A stretch of 64,000 nucleotides of DNA from Trematomus loennbergii. Its lineage: Eukaryota; Chordata; Actinopteri; Perciformes; Nototheniidae. Each line of letters begins with the position of its first letter. The stretch's first letter is position 1. Under the pieces are notes generated by a model. That model was not told the origin of the DNA and made no database searches. It saw only the letters and a list, made by a program, of their open reading frames with translations. The translations under genes were made by a program, and so were the position numbers. The DNA lies in assembly GCA_012861695.1 (NCBI GenBank), contig JAAOOA010000016.1, forward strand, positions 27,211,972 through 27,275,971, in the 5' to 3' direction. Shown one piece after another: positions 1 through 13,734 of the stretch.

Positions 1-131
<131 letters not shown>

Positions 132-226
132 TTAGTTCTGTGTTTTGTACCAACTGCAGTAGCTGATATCTTTGCATCATCCGTTTTATGCATAACAAAT
201 AAATTGAGATGGTTTGATATATAAAC

Positions 227-228
227 AC

Positions 229-297
<69 letters not shown>
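227..297 (+). repeat. (CA)n microsatellite
   Basis: ~35 CA units, in inverted relation to the (GT)n at 1-131 less than 100 bp away. The two could pair as a hairpin. Confidence 0.97.
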
Positions 298-299
<2 letters not shown>

Positions 300-302
<3 letters not shown>

Positions 303-2837
303 TCTGAGACTTGAGAGTGTGATTAATACTTTGTCTCTATGCAATTTACATGATATCCATTAAGTTAATTTTCCTAGTATGCAAATCATGCAGAGCTCAT
401 GTTTCTTTTGGAGCGCTCAGCTATATAATTTCTCTCCCACTGCGTGAAACTGTGATCATATTTATTGAATTAGCTTTTATTTTTACATTTTATGAGCCTG
501 AAAATCACCAAAAGATCATTTATGCACTTTTACATTGGACAATCTACATTGTTGTTGTTCGACGCACTAGTTGCTGTTGGGAGGAACTTTCAAGTGTTGG
601 TAAATTGTTATGTTGAATTGTACATTTTTTTAACATTTCCAACCATTTTCAAACTTAGAGTTCTCTTTAAATCCACTATAGCAAGTAAGAAGCCTTTTGG
701 GATTGTCCCACCCAGGAAAAAACTGCAGTATTGATTGTTTTTTTGAGTACATATATTTCTGACTTGGAAGTCCTATACATAATGACTGTCAGTAGCAATG
801 GATAAAGTCATGTGATGCTGTTAGGAGGAGGTTTGGGCTGATCCAAAATAAGGTGGTTTATGTCCTACTTTCCTCGAATACGGTTCGTTTGAACTATAAT
901 GGAAGTTATCTGCTAACAATGATGAACTACTACTAGTTTCCTAAACTGAATTAGAGATACAAAACATGTTATAAGTTGTTTTTAGAACACGGCCTGACCT
1001 ACTTGTACTTTATTTATGAGAACATGTTGGCATCTTGCATGTGGATATCTGTTACTGTAATTTATTCTAAAGTTCAACAAGGTAGTAGATGCATGAACAA
1101 AATGTGTTACTTCACAATACCCTTAAAGATTCTTTACATGTTGAAGATCAAAATACCCCTTGCAGTAACAGTGTGTGTTCAGCTTCTGGCCAACAAGTGT
1201 GTGTTGCATCTTGCCTTTCTGCTGCTAATATCTCCGCCTACTCACCGAAACACCCATTAATAATGCACTAGGAATAACACAAATGGGTGCCAGCATGAAT
1301 ATCATTCTCTGTGTTTACTCTATCTAGAAAATTAAAGATTCTTATGTTCTTTGAGCCTGTGACACGGTACACGGCTCGGAAAATAGCTGGCTTAATGAGT
1401 AGAAATACACAGTGGGCATGCTGTGAGCTAAGAACAGGACTGGAGTCAAAGCCAGTGCTGCACACAATCTGACATGCTTTTCAACAAACTCCCACTATGA
1501 AGAGAAGTACACTTTCATTAACACACAGTGACACCCACACATCCACACATAAATGCATGTTCTCACCTCTAACAATTTTCTTAGCTGAAATGCAAAAAGT
1601 GAAAAGATGTAGACCGAGACGGGGTGAGACAGTAAGTGTAAGGAACATTTAAAAAAACTGAACACAGAAATAGTATAACGATCCGAAGCAGAAACGCTTG
1701 CTTCGGTGTGAGTGAGAGTTTTAAAGCACAGATGTTGAACCTCACAGCTGCGCTACATTGGCTGTTGAGCGGCGGCAGATTTAATGAATGCTGCGCTCAA
1801 CGATGTGCAACAAAAAAGATGGAGGCAGTCCTTGATGTAACCTCAAAATGACCGTAGTGGACGAATTTTATTTATTTTTATTAAACATGGGTTCAAATAG
1901 CCTGCCGGTTCAGGATATATTGTTATTTTGCTCGTAAATGAACTGTAGGGCAGATAAAACAGCTGACTAAGTGTTTTTGTAGTTATATGTGTCATATATA
2001 AATGTCTTGACTGGTACCGGAGTCTAATTCGCTCCAATGGAAGTTGCTCACTTTGCGTTTCCTTTGATACTACTTCATTGTATTGTCAACACAAGCAGAT
2101 ACATTTTAAAAGGCAGATCAAGTGTAGAGAGAAGAAGGCCAAAGAAAGGAAAGTTAAATGACAGTACAAGCAAGTGGTAGAGAGGGCAGATGCAGGTCAG
2201 TGTTGCATCCTGGGAGCTTATTCATCAGCTGGGACAAAGGGAATAACCAAATGAAGGGAGCAGAGAAAGGGGAGTTGTGCATACAAGTGTGCAAGTGCAC
2301 CAGGGATAAGACTCTGCGATAGAGATAACGTATGAATGCTTAACAAGAGGGAGAGAGGAGCAGACGGAGAGAATGAGGGAGCAATCAAATGCTGCTTTGA
2401 CATTAAATTTGTAATGAAGGGAGAGAATATGATTGGCTCGGTGGATATTATGATGAGGTCTGCCGGAGCGATAGTTGCCGGCTATGACCTCGGTCTCCGA
2501 AGGACAGACTCTGACTCATCTGCCATTTCTAATTGGCTGTATGGACGGCAGCCAAACAGCGTTGCCCAAATATGGATGTGACTACATACGGCGCTCATCA
2601 GGGTTAAAAGGACAAGAAATGAGAGGAGGGTTAGAGAGGAGGGAGAGATGAGAGAGGAAGGATACCATGGAGGACAGGAAGAGTAGAGAGACGTTAGGGG
2701 TGAAAGAGTTGAAGTTAAAAAGGCTGGAAGAGATATGAGCGTCATTGAAGATAATACAGAATGGGCCAAAGGAAAGGAGAGGTAAACTAAGTTTGGACTG
2801 CACATAAAACACTATACAATGAGATGAGTTCACATAT
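300..2837. other. No gene seen
   Basis: AT-rich unique-looking sequence with only short open frames. GA-rich between 2130 and 2760. Confidence 0.6.
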
Positions 2838-3092
2838 TTGGTGGTGGTGGTGAAGTCCATAGGGTCTTGGCTTGGCAACTGGAAGGTCACCAGTTCAAGT
2901 CCCGGAAAGACCAAGTGCTACCGAGGTGTCCCTGAGCAAGGCACCGTTCCCTACACTGCTCCCCGGGCGCCGTACATAATGGCAGCCCACTGCTCCTAAC
3001 ACTAGGATGGGTCAAATGCAGAGAAACCCTTTTGTTACATAGTACCTGTACTACGTAAAGACAATAAGTTGAATCTTCAATCTTCTTCAATA
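2838..3092 (+). mobile_element. tRNA-derived teleost SINE
   Basis: A tRNA-like head with B-box-like AGTTCAAGTCCC (2892-2903) is followed by the teleost SINE body CCTGAGCAAGGCACCGTTCC, CACTGCTCCCCGGGCGCC and CAGCCCACTGCTCC. It ends in a TTGAATCTTCAATC-type tail near 3071. The A box is degraded. Confidence 0.85.
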
Positions 3093-3094
3093 TT

Positions 3095-6059
3095 TTTGTT
3101 TTGTTACTTTTACTTAGTGGATGCAGGCGTCTGAACTTCTGCCATCAAAAACAACTTCCGGTGAGTTCAACAGGTCCGTTTTTTTGGTACTCATTTGTTG
3201 CTTTTCTTCTCCCAAAACCAAGCAAAAAAAAGTATAAAAGAGGGATTAAGTGCCAGAGACAGAAACAAAATACCACATCAAGCAAAGATGAAACAATGCA
3301 AAGTGCTGCAAATCAACAAAGATGAGAACATTTGGACTCACAAGCTCTCAAACAAGCAGGTTGTTTGATATCTGCAAACTAAATTCATTGAATAAATGTG
3401 TGTTGTCTCACTTCATGGAGCAAGGAAGCATATACATGTGGAGGAAAAGAAAGGAGGTACAGTCTGCGACAGTTATAATGCTGAATCAGTACGTAGTTCA
3501 AAGGTCAAGACATAATCACTGGTTTAGCACACACATGAATTAGCCTTGGTCCGTGGCTCTGTCTGAAGCAAAGTCCATTTCCACTTTCACCTCCACTGAC
3601 TCCCTGTTTCTGCCTCAGAATTAGAGCCTTTTACTCGTCCCCGACTAACCGAGCAATTTCTTGGTTTGTAATTCACTAACGAGAGCGGGATTGGTTAAAG
3701 ATGATGATGGAACACCTGGCTCTTTTTAAAAGTTTCAACTTGTACTCTTATAAGTTGCAGGAGACTTAAACAACTATTTAAGTTCAAGAGTGTTCCAGTT
3801 GTTAATGGGGTTTACTCCTATTCATTTTCCCTTCTCCATAGACTTTTAATGTGAAAAGTGTTTTCTAACATTTACCCAAGTACTGTAGTTAAAACATTTC
3901 AGATACCTGTACTTCACTTGAGTATGTATACATTGTGCTAATATTGTTATTTTTACTCCATAACCTTTATTTTACAGCTTCTACACTGGCAACTTTTTTA
4001 TTTAGATTATTAATACAAAATATAAATCAACTGGTATGTTATGACTTGTAATATAATTGGCATCCGTGTATCGATACAATATCGCCATGCAAAGTATCGC
4101 AGGCTGCACTGTTGCAGGAAGCAGAGCTGGGAAAAGTACTCGTTTATTTCAGTAAAAGGAGCAAGCAAGTTCTGCTTCCTGCAACACTGCAGCCTGTAGA
4201 TTCTGCAAACAAAGCGTCAGACTTTTAACCTTTTCTGGAAAACAGTCAGTCAGTGTTCACTAAGTTGACAGCGAGAAAGTGAGGAACTCAGACGGAGAGA
4301 CGGGAGTAGAGAGACAGGAGTGACTGTATCTTGTCTGTCAATCTCATGAGTGCTGACCACAGAGGAAGAGAAATAAACTCTTTCCGTGTGTTGCCCACTT
4401 CACCTTAAATCTGCCCCGAGGGAGTCTGCAGAGAAGTCTCCTGACACTCCATCTCATCGCTGGTCTTTACATCCTGACTTATTTATTTGCTTTCTGCTCT
4501 TCCAGTCCTTTCCTCAGTAAAAAAATAAATAATTGGGGATCATAAATTACTACTTTTTGTGAAACTCGATGGATGACAGGATGTTTTTCCATTTGATCAC
4601 ACAGTATTCGGGCGTGTTGTGACTAATGCCTCTCAATATCACCATGGATTGATACTGTGGACCTTTTAGTTAGACGCGTGCGCTCTCCAATTACAACCAC
4701 CAAATTATTTGTATTAATATCGTTTATTTAAACCAAAAACCTGCAACACGGTTGAAAACTGTGAGGTCACCTCAATACCCCGTGGCCCATTGCCTCATCT
4801 AGTGCTCAAAAACAATCAAATGGTCACAGCGGGGCGAACAAAGGTTTGCTATAACTATAACTTTGTCCAGGGTGGTCGTACTCCCACCAAACTCACACTG
4901 ATGTTTGCTGTCCCCTTCTAGTTTGTGCACACAAAAGCATTTTACTCTTTCGGCTCATCGTTTGAAAAACCAAAGAGGGGCTTCCATATCCGGCAGATGT
5001 TGCAGATTCTGCATCCACCACATGTGTATTTTTTGTCTTTTGGTGGTCTGTTCACGCAGTCATGGTGGAACCACTGATTACACACATCACAGGCAATCTG
5101 TCTGCACTCACAGTGTCGCGGACTGTACGCAATACTCGTAATGTTACTTTGATCCGGTTACTTATGTTGTGGCAGATATTTAAGTAAGCTTTCTTAACGC
5201 TAATGTAATAATAGTGAAATTGCTCTGAAGATGGGAGTGATATTCTATTCATTTTCATATTCACACAGTCGGTGATTTTTGCCGGCCGTCTTCCCTGCAT
5301 ACAGCAGTTTTCCTTTATTTCCTTTCTCCTGTAATATGACTTGATAGCTTTAAACTCCGCACACTGAGCTCTGATTGGTCAGCAGGCGGTGCTTTCACTG
5401 AGTTGATCTCTTATCCTGGAACCAAACCAGCTCCGGAGCAGGTTAGCCGTTCATCATAAGTTACCATGGAGATCTACCTGGGTAAGAAGTGAACCTGCAT
5501 CGTAGGACAGAAAACCCTGAAGATACCTCGCTAACCGCAAATCCTGCTTCGTAGTACAGGCCACTGGTTTGATTTAGTTTAGTTTGCTACTTTTCCTTTT
5601 GTTGATCGTGCCTGATTGCCCCGTTTTCATGTTTTTGTAAGTACAGCTTTCATTTTAACAAAGCTCGCTTTTTTCCCCTGTCCTTATCTGCCTCCCCTGT
5701 TTGTGCTGCATTTGGGTCTGCATACTACCAAACCCTGACACCAAGTGTGTTTTGTTATCTTAAAAAACACTGAAGTCCATTTCCAAATTAACAATTATTA
5801 AAATATATGAATTATTTTGTACTTCTGTGTAGAGCTGCAGAAACGCTACAATTACAGCAAAGCACAAATTCATTTTCATTTACTGATAATATAACGTTTT
5901 TAAATGATAATCTGCCCTCTACCTGACCTTTGCAATAACAGCACTTCAGATTTTGTTCCTTTTTAATTCTCTCTTTCCAGATAACTGAAAAATATTCTGT
6001 AATGTCATTCATTAATATTTTTAATTTCATGGTCCAACTCCCCCCAATATGTTTCTATT
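3095..6059. other. No gene seen; repeat remnants
   Basis: Contains hAT-like fragments near 3870-3960, the hairpin at 4098-4200, and a probable transposon fragment at ~5390-5560 (CCAGCTCCGGAGCAGGTTAG, TACCATGGAGATCTACCTGG blocks) whose ends I cannot define. Confidence 0.5.
4098..4200. repeat. Foldback hairpin next to a hAT-like terminus
   Basis: GCAGGCTGCACTGTTGCAGG (from 4099) is inverted at 4173-4197, with a stem of ~28 bp and two or three mismatches. The spacer contains AGCTGGGAAAAGTACTCG, resembling a hAT terminus. Confidence 0.75.
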
Positions 6060-6260
6060 GGGAGAGAAAGATGGGAGGAAGGGAGGGAAAGCGAGAGGGA
6101 GGAAGCTAAATAGTGAGAAAGGAAAGGAAAAGGAGGGAGAAAGGAGGAAATGCATGGGAGGAGATGGTGACTGTTTTAAAGGGAAGGAGTGAGGAAAGGA
6201 GATAAGTGAAGGGAAAAGGAGGAGGTAAGAGGGTGAAGCAATAAAGTGGGAGAGCAGGAA
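6060..6260 (+). repeat. Polypurine tract (~200 bp)
   Basis: Almost only A and G over ~200 bp (short breaks at ~6106, 6150 and 6170). Could form triplex DNA. Similar but shorter tracts lie at 2600-2720, 12950-13370 and 54470-54560. Confidence 0.85.
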
Positions 6261-6779
6261 AGAGTGAATGGTTTCCATTAGCGTTGCTTAGTTGAACCCA
6301 AACACAGTGTTAATTAATCTGGAACTTTCTTTACAAAGTTCTTATTATAACTTCATCACCTTGTGTCGTGACTTTGATTTGCATACTTTATCCTTGACTC
6401 ACCTCCACAGCCCCGTAGAAAGGCTTAATGATCCGGGCTATATGCTGTAGAGTCAGGTTTTATACTGCATTTACTTAATAACATGCATTTTGTTGTTATT
6501 ATTGTCATGTACAATAGCTTTAATCTTAAAGTGTTCTAGGCTGCTTTATTTTATTGTATTAGTACTTTATATCGTATACTTTATTCTCTGACTTCTATCT
6601 CACTGTGCCCACATTTTTCTGGATATATTTTCATTGAGAAAAACATGTAACAGCATTTTGAATGTAGGAAACAGAGACCCAGTATTCCAATACTTCAATA
6701 CATAGCATTGGGAAAGGTTTGGATTATTTTAACCTAAAGTACTTTGATGATTCTTTCTTTTTGAGTTTTAACTTTCTTT

Positions 6780-6834
6780 TTGAATGCACTTATTGTAAGT
6801 TGCTTTGGATAACACTTCAGCTAACTGTTACGTA
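6780..6834 (+). mobile_element. SINE/LINE tail fragment
   Basis: GTAAGTTGCTTTGGATAAC followed by CAGCTAACTGTTACGTAATG matches the tail of the SINE at 43233-43432. Only the 3' end is present. Confidence 0.6.
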
Positions 6835-7590
6835 ATGTCATTCTGAATTCTGGAATAGCCTCCCAACTGAGATACGGGATTGTCCCACTCTCAATAGTTT
6901 TAAAGGTCAACTCAAAGAATGGTTGAGAAACAAACAGACGTGCAATCACCGCTACATGAAGCTGCAGCGCAAGTTCTTTCAGGAAGACTGGTATACATTC
7001 ACTCCGCAGCTGCTTATAATCAGCTCATCACAGGCTTTCTGTTAACCTATTACATTCACCTCAATCTCAGCAGCCAATCATCATGCTACAGCCAAACTTT
7101 AAAATGGTTCTCCTCTCTCCTGCAGTCAGCGTGATTTCAGGTGTTAATGCTGCCGCCCGCCTTCTCTCCATCCACCTCCTTTCATCACATCCAGTGCCAG
7201 GAGAGCTAATCCAAAGACCTCATCACACCTCCTCTTCATCCCATCTCCTCATCAAATCCAGATCTTCAGCATCATCACCAGTGTCTAGACCCCGGGGGGG
7301 GCTCCCTAAATGCTCACGGCTGCATTTCCCCCTTTAGATATACGATTTCAGGATCGGGGTTTAATCGCCAAAGACTTAACATTTATCATATGGCATGTGT
7401 CAATAATCTAATCTTTATAAATGTCATGTTCTGATATGTTGTATGTGAGGGACTGCGGATGGAAATGAGCTCAAAGCTAAAATCTGGCATATTTACACTT
7501 GAAGCATTATTTGTCTCAAGTGTTCATTCATGTACATTGTCCCTGTTCAAATAAACGATTAAATGAAATGAAATGAATGAAAATGTAAGA
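6835..7590 (+). mobile_element. Decayed LINE 3' region
   Basis: At 6848-6950 the sequence translates as FWNSLPTEIRDCP and a following SFKGQLKEWLRNKQ-like end, typical of the C-terminus of a CR1/L2/Rex-type reverse transcriptase. At ~7440-7585 comes GACTGCGGATGGAAATGAGC and an AAATAAACGATTAAATGAAA tail typical of such LINE 3' ends. The middle part is diverged or inserted sequence. Confidence 0.65.
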
Positions 7591-7949
7591 ATTGCCACTT
7601 TAAACACAAGTGAACTACTGTCAAATATTTTTAAAATCTGATCAATTTCTAATCAAATGCTTTGCAGTTTCTGAACATGTGAAACTCTCTCATGTCTATA
7701 ATACACTGCTCATCTACATCTGCTTATTCAAAATGTCCACATGTTTATATACCATCAACTTATTACAGTATTTATTCTACTGCAGTATTTACATTTTGGT
7801 TAACATGCACACACAGTATCTTACTTTTCCCGGCATCGTTCTTGCACCCTTGTATTTCTCCGACTCCCCATGGGCTCGGGACTTCAGATTTTCATTGCAT
7901 ATGACAATTCTTGAATCTTGAATTTGAAAGCCTGTGTGTGGCTCTTCCT

Positions 7950-8171
<222 letters not shown>

Positions 8172-8259
8172 CTGCAGACAGCAGGTGTGTCTGACAGGAA
8201 CACAGCCGCCTGGTGTTCAGATGTGGTCGTCAGCCAGCTCCTCAGTATGTAGGAGCTGA

Positions 8260-9038
8260 TGTGTTGTCAAGACCGGAGCTGGCTACATACTCTCCATCTG
8301 TCTCTTCTTCTTCTCCATAGCTTCAGGACATATACAGTATCTCTGACTCAGAAGACTGTGGACAACACACTCTGAGAAACACAGACCTCGATCTGCCATA
8401 ACACACTGTTCAGTCCAGTCGCTGGCTTTAAGAAGAGATAGCACACTCTGACATCTCTGTTTCTCAGTCCCTCTCTTCATGTTTCTCAGTTTGCTTCTAC
8501 ATATGAAACTAGTGTGAACAGTTGAGTTGTGTTTCAAATATTCCCACATGTTTTTAAAGCCCCATTGAAGTCATTCTTAATCCAAATGCTCTGCTGACAG
8601 GTCTGCTGAAAGACTTTTATTTGAATGCAATCCCAGCACCAAATCAAATACGGTCCAAAACATCTGATTTGCTTAATCCAGCAAATAGGAGATTCCTTTA
8701 GTAATTGAAAGAGTTTCATGTAATTACCATTTACCGGCTTGGAAATAGCATTTGCATGAATACCCATCAATATAACTGATAATTAAACTCTGCTGAAGCA
8801 TGCAGGAAATACTGGTATACCGTATACATGTCTGGAAAGATTACAAAACAAACATGGATGCCTCAGGTCAGCGAGTGCATTCACTAATGAAATCTCATTT
8901 AGTGTTTGCAAATATGTTCATAAGATCACTTAGACCCATCATAACTTATTATATACGTTTTTGCTATCTCCACTTCGATCCACCTCCAATTCCAATCACT
9001 GTTTGGTGACTCTTCAAGGAAAGCTGGCGATAACTACA
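8260..9038. other. No gene seen
   Basis: Unremarkable AT-rich sequence with short open frames only. Confidence 0.55.
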
Positions 9039-9041
9039 TTA

Positions 9042-9611
9042 GGCGCGTTCACACCGCAGTACTTTTCCCACTTTAGTTCCGATATAGTTCCGAAATGTTG
9101 CGTTCACACCAAAAAAATCCGGAACTAAAATTAGTTCATGAGAACCTTTTTACCCCCTTTTCCGTCCCTGCTAGAGAGCAGGGACCTTCGTGGGAGAAAA
9201 AGGTTCCTATTTCTGATTGGCTAGACGGAATGCAAACCACGCCCCGTAAAACTCCCAAAATGTTTTGTGAAGCCGCCATTTTATTATCCTCGCATTAGCA
9301 TTCTTAGCATTAGCATTAGCCCAGCGCACAACACAGAGAGACTAGCTGGGAGTCCCAGCAGCTTCTACTGAAGCCAGTCCCCAACTCCGGGGACTTCCAG
9401 CCGGGGACTTCGGGTGGCAGTGTACGCCGTGAAGTTGTTTGCGGCCTGCCAGTAAACCCAAAGCAGAAGAAGAAGAAGTGACGTCAGCGGCTTCATTTGC
9501 CTAATCCTCCCCAGGGACTTATTCCGGTGTGAACGCGATCTGTACTTAGTTCATGAGAACTAAAGAGTTCTCATGAACCTTTGAGGGAAAAGTACTGCGG
9601 TGTGAAAGCGC
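9042..9611. mobile_element. Harbinger-like MITE (GCAGTACTTTTCCC termini)
   Basis: Left GCGCGTTCACACCGCAGTAC TTTTCCC and right GGGAAAAGTACTGCGGTGTG AAAGCGC are inverted. TTA stands on both sides (9039-9041, 9612-9614), although terminal bases are slightly ragged. A second inverted pair TTAGTTCATGAGAAC occurs inside each end. No protein. Confidence 0.8.
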
Positions 9612-9619
9612 TTATTGAA

Positions 9620-9795
9620 CCTATATTAACTTTGAGCACAGTCAATGGTGTTGAAACTGTAGGAAAAGTACTGTAAGATATGTGAATATTCCAAAATCCA
9701 ATGGAAAAATCCCATTGGCTTTTTGTCAAGGGAGTCCTTAGGAAGCTTACTTCAAGGTCAGCCAACAAAATATGTCAACACTGCACCACTGTATA
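9620..9795 (+). repeat. Unnamed dispersed repeat family, 3' fragment
   Basis: CCAAAATCCAATGGAAAAAT CCCATTGG, AAGCTTACTTCAAGGTCAGC and CACTGCACCACTG match the family's 3' end. It abuts the MITE ending at 9611. Confidence 0.6.
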
Positions 9796-11219
9796 GATGT
9801 TTGTGGGCTTGTCTATACATTTCAATGGGAACACAGGCAGTGACTTTTACAAAATATGATTTAACAGCAATACAAAGGTCCAATTTGAAAAAAGTCGCTT
9901 TTTAACAACTTTGGCCCCCTCAGGGAGCCACATATGTAACGCTGCTGGGCTGCCCTATTTACTGGACATGTTGTATAAAGATGATATAACTCATAATCAT
10001 CAGCGTTTGCACATGAGAGGACACAAGGTTTCACAGGATGGAAAAAAAAACAGAAAAACTGGTTATAAACCCTAGGGACCCTGGACTGGATGAGGTTTGA
10101 TTCTATAACTGTAGTTTTTTCGATTATAATTCTCCCTTGAATCCTCTATTCAAGGAAAAAGGCTGTTTTGAAACGTGTCTCACTGAAATGGAAAGTGTGT
10201 GTGTGATGCTGCAGATTGTATGTGTGATACGTGCACCAGTTTGAAGGTCAGAAGTGGCAGTCAAAGTCTGGTGACATGACAAACATACAAAGTGTGAAGT
10301 GTGTGGAACAGAAGTAAATTCCCATGTAAACCATCTTCTGATTTATAGTCTCACCCCAGCTCAGCCTTGGAGTGTGTGTGCAGGCTTGTGTGTGTTAATA
10401 AAGAGGGTGGCAGAATTTCAATAAATAGTCTGACAAAGTGAGAAGACAACCGAGGAGCGAGATAGCACCTGAGAAAGAAATGAAGTGAGAAAGGTGTGAA
10501 TTTGTTTCTCCGTCGTATCTCTGGATAGATTGTTGACCTGCAGAAAACCCCAAACACAGACATCACACAGTGTAGAGGCACGGAGAGTACAAAAGCTGTC
10601 AGGAAAGTGATTTTACATGATGTTACATCGATAGCGGGAGAAGGTGTGACAGTGTGTTTGTGTAGCCATCTGCTTGTCTAATAGACTTTTGGTTAACACT
10701 GCAGCTGTGGTTAACACACATAATTACATCCAGAAATCAAGCAATATTACAGAGCTCATGTTCACACCTTACACACAGCCTATGCACACACAGAAAGGAA
10801 AGACGGGACTTTTCTGATTCACTGATTAAAACTGAATATTTATTTTGTACTTGTACCGTTGTGATGACTTAATGGTTCTCGTGGTTTGACGAGCAGAAAG
10901 TGTGTCAGTCCTCATCATTTTGCTGCATGATGTTTACAACTGTGTGAAATAATCAGAATAAATGATGTTTCTCTGAACTACATATTGTGTGAGAATAACT
11001 TCCCCTGATACCGAAACAATCTAAATCTAGGTATATGTTATCAGATGCTTTACAAAATAACATCCGATATAGAGAAATGAGTCCTAAAACCCTGACATTT
11101 GTCAGCATTTTAGCTCTTCATGTTCCCTCGTCTGCTGCAGTTTCTACAAAATTCATTATTTATATTTAACATGTGTATAATCTCTGATAATCTTTGAGGT
11201 GTACAGTGGTCGAAAAGTA
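9796..11219. other. No gene seen
   Basis: AT-rich, only short open frames. No repeat recognised. Confidence 0.55.
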
Positions 11220-11665
11220 ATGATTCCTAATAATCCCATGATGTAGCACTTCGTTTTCCCTCGTCTGGAAGTCAATTGTTCTCTGAAGGTTTTTTTAGTT
11301 AGAAGCCTGAAATAAGGTCTGTGGTTAACACAAGATGAAGAGATTGACGCAGTTACGAACAAGTGTCTAAATGAGACGACTAAACGTCCTCACGTCAAAC
11401 ATTAGCCGCCTTTAGCTTAGCGATGGTGAAGGAAGTCATGTGACGTATAGCCTAATGATCAAAAATCATAAAGTTGTGTTCATATGTGGAGATTATCCTG
11501 CTGAGCAAAGCGTGTAAGTATCATAAATATGCGTTTACCACAGATTTCATTTTCTGCAATAATCCGAAATCCAATGGAAAGATCCATTGGATTTTTGAGG
11601 AGGGAACCAGGAGACACTAACTTCAGGGTCTGAGTACAAAATGCATCATTACTGCACCACTCAGC
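11220..11665 (+). repeat. Unnamed dispersed repeat family, copy 1
   Basis: Shares ordered blocks with 55420-55806: CCCTCGTCTGGAAGTCAAT, CAAGTGTCT-AATGAGAC, GTTTAGCTTAGCG, GTGAAGTCATGTGA, ATATGTGGAGA, TTTTCTGCAATAA, and CATCATTACTGCACCACTC. At 11571-11598 AAATCCAATGGA and TCCATTGGATTT form a 12-bp perfect stem. Class unknown. Confidence 0.75.
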
Positions 11666-12271
11666 AATACAAAGCTTATAAATGTTACGTTTCTTTCCTG
11701 TTTTTCCTGCTGCCTGGTTCAAACGAAGCTGCATTACCTCACCTGAAAGTCCTGCGTCCTCAACTGTTGAAAGTCAAAACTATTGCCACCAGTTCTGTGC
11801 ACAGCAGCAGCCGTCATCATTCCCCTTTAAACAGTTTTCACCAGTGCAGAAAGACACGCTCCCACAGGGAGGCTTTTCCATGCAAGTCACTTAACAAGAC
11901 AATATATATATATTTTTTATTAATAAAATTGCGTTTTCTATGTCAGGGCTTCCAGATTTTTGGTGAGCTTCTGTACAAACAACACAAAGAAGAACAGGTT
12001 TTTTTCCACATGATGGTGACCTGTAGTCAACGGGGCATTCAGATTACAGTTAAACAGCTTTTACTGTCTCTGCCTGTCGGAGAGAATAAAGCAACATGCA
12101 ACCTGCATCCCCCCCTTCTTCTCTTCCTGTGTTTTTGTCTCTTTCCTCTCTTCCTGAGGTCAGTGAAAGGGCAGCCACTTGTTTCACTTCGAACACCTGC
12201 CATGTTCAGCTGTTAGAGATGTGTGTGTTGGTGTGTGTGTGTGTTGTGTGTGTGTGTGTGTGTGTGGTGTG

Positions 12272-12315
<44 letters not shown>

Positions 12316-13734
12316 TGTTTTTATCAAAGCGTGGACAATTTGTTGCCAATGTTTTCCTCTCTGAATGCTTTCGTGTAATCTCTGTTCTTCTCTTGAGTTT
12401 CCCTCTTTTTTCTAGTTTTTAATTTCTTCTCTCGCTCCATCTGTATTCTGCTTAGCTTTCATTCTCTCACCTTTTACCTTTTTTTTATGCAGCCATAGTC
12501 CTTTTTCCACATGAAGAAGTGTACATATACGTATTAGTATTAGGGTTAGATTCGTTCTTAGATTTCTGATTATTTTCTGTGTTCTGACTTTTCGTTGTTT
12601 CTCTGACTTTAATCTCAGAATTCAAAAAAGTATTTAAGAATAACTTGGTGCTGCAAATAACTGCCTTTTAAGTAATATTGTTTAAAATATTCAGCAGCCA
12701 TTGTTGGTATATGTGACCCAAACATCCCAAGCATGCAACAAACACTAACACAGCAACAAAATAATCTTATTTATTTAACATTTATCATATAATATTGGGT
12801 CCCATATACTGGTTTTACAGAATACAATCTTTAAGAAATGTCATGATGCACATACTATAAGTATTTTCCCTGTAGTAAATCAGGGGGACTGTATCATTTC
12901 CTTCTCATCTCTGTGCCAAGAGCTCAATTTATTTGGACAGTGACAGAGGGAAGGAGGGCAGGAAGAATGATGTCCTTGAAGAGGCAGTAGAAACGAAGTA
13001 AAAAGGAGTAGTACGAGAAAGAGACGGAGGAAAAAGGGCCTTGAACGAAAAGCTATAAAGAGAGGAAGAGAAAGGGCAGAAGGCAGGATATGATCAAGTA
13101 TAAGAAGCTGAACCGTTCCTGATATTGATGGAGAGAAGGTGAAAAGGGAAAACTGGTAAGTAAAGAACATGAGAGAGCTAAGCAATAGAGACGGAGTGAA
13201 AGAATATTAATTATATCAGAAGAGAAATGAATGAGTAAGAGGCTAGAGATGTGGAAGGAAGTCGAGCTCGGTTATTGATGGATGTACAGTACTGTTGGGA
13301 GGGGGGGGGAGATGGAGGAGCACGTTAGTGAGAATGAGAGAGATAAAGGAGGGGGGGGGGAGAAAGAGGGAGAAGCATATGAGACATTTCCCACCCTCTG
13401 GAGCGTGAGATTGAGGTTCTGATGTCTGCAGGTCCTGGTTAGGAAGAACTGTCAGTCATGAGGATCAGCTGATCTTATACTTTAAAAATGTACTCCGTCA
13501 AAATGACTAGTTACCTTTAAAAAAATATGTAATCAGTAACCTATAGTATCAAAATATAAAAGTAATGCAACCTGATTACATTTTGTTGCTTTTGGATAAC
13601 CTCAATATCAAATGTAATGCAAATAAATACAAGAAAAGATAAATATCAATAAGATGTTTTTTTACTGAATTGTATTATTGAGGACAACAGAACAATGTAA
13701 ACGTAGAAAAGAAGAAATCAAGAACATAAGTATA
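11666..13734. other. No gene seen apart from microsatellite and purine tract
   Basis: A 191-codon frame (11641-12216) starts inside a repeat and has no protein-like features. 12950-13370 is strongly purine-rich with two G8-G10 runs. Confidence 0.55.
12219..12318 (+). repeat. (GT)n-(GCGT)n microsatellite
   Basis: GT repeats with two interruptions, then about nine GCGT units. Confidence 0.96.

Noticed and set aside
11641..12216. 191-codon frame as a gene
   Set aside because: Begins within a dispersed repeat and has a composition of pyrimidine-rich DNA. No family resemblance.
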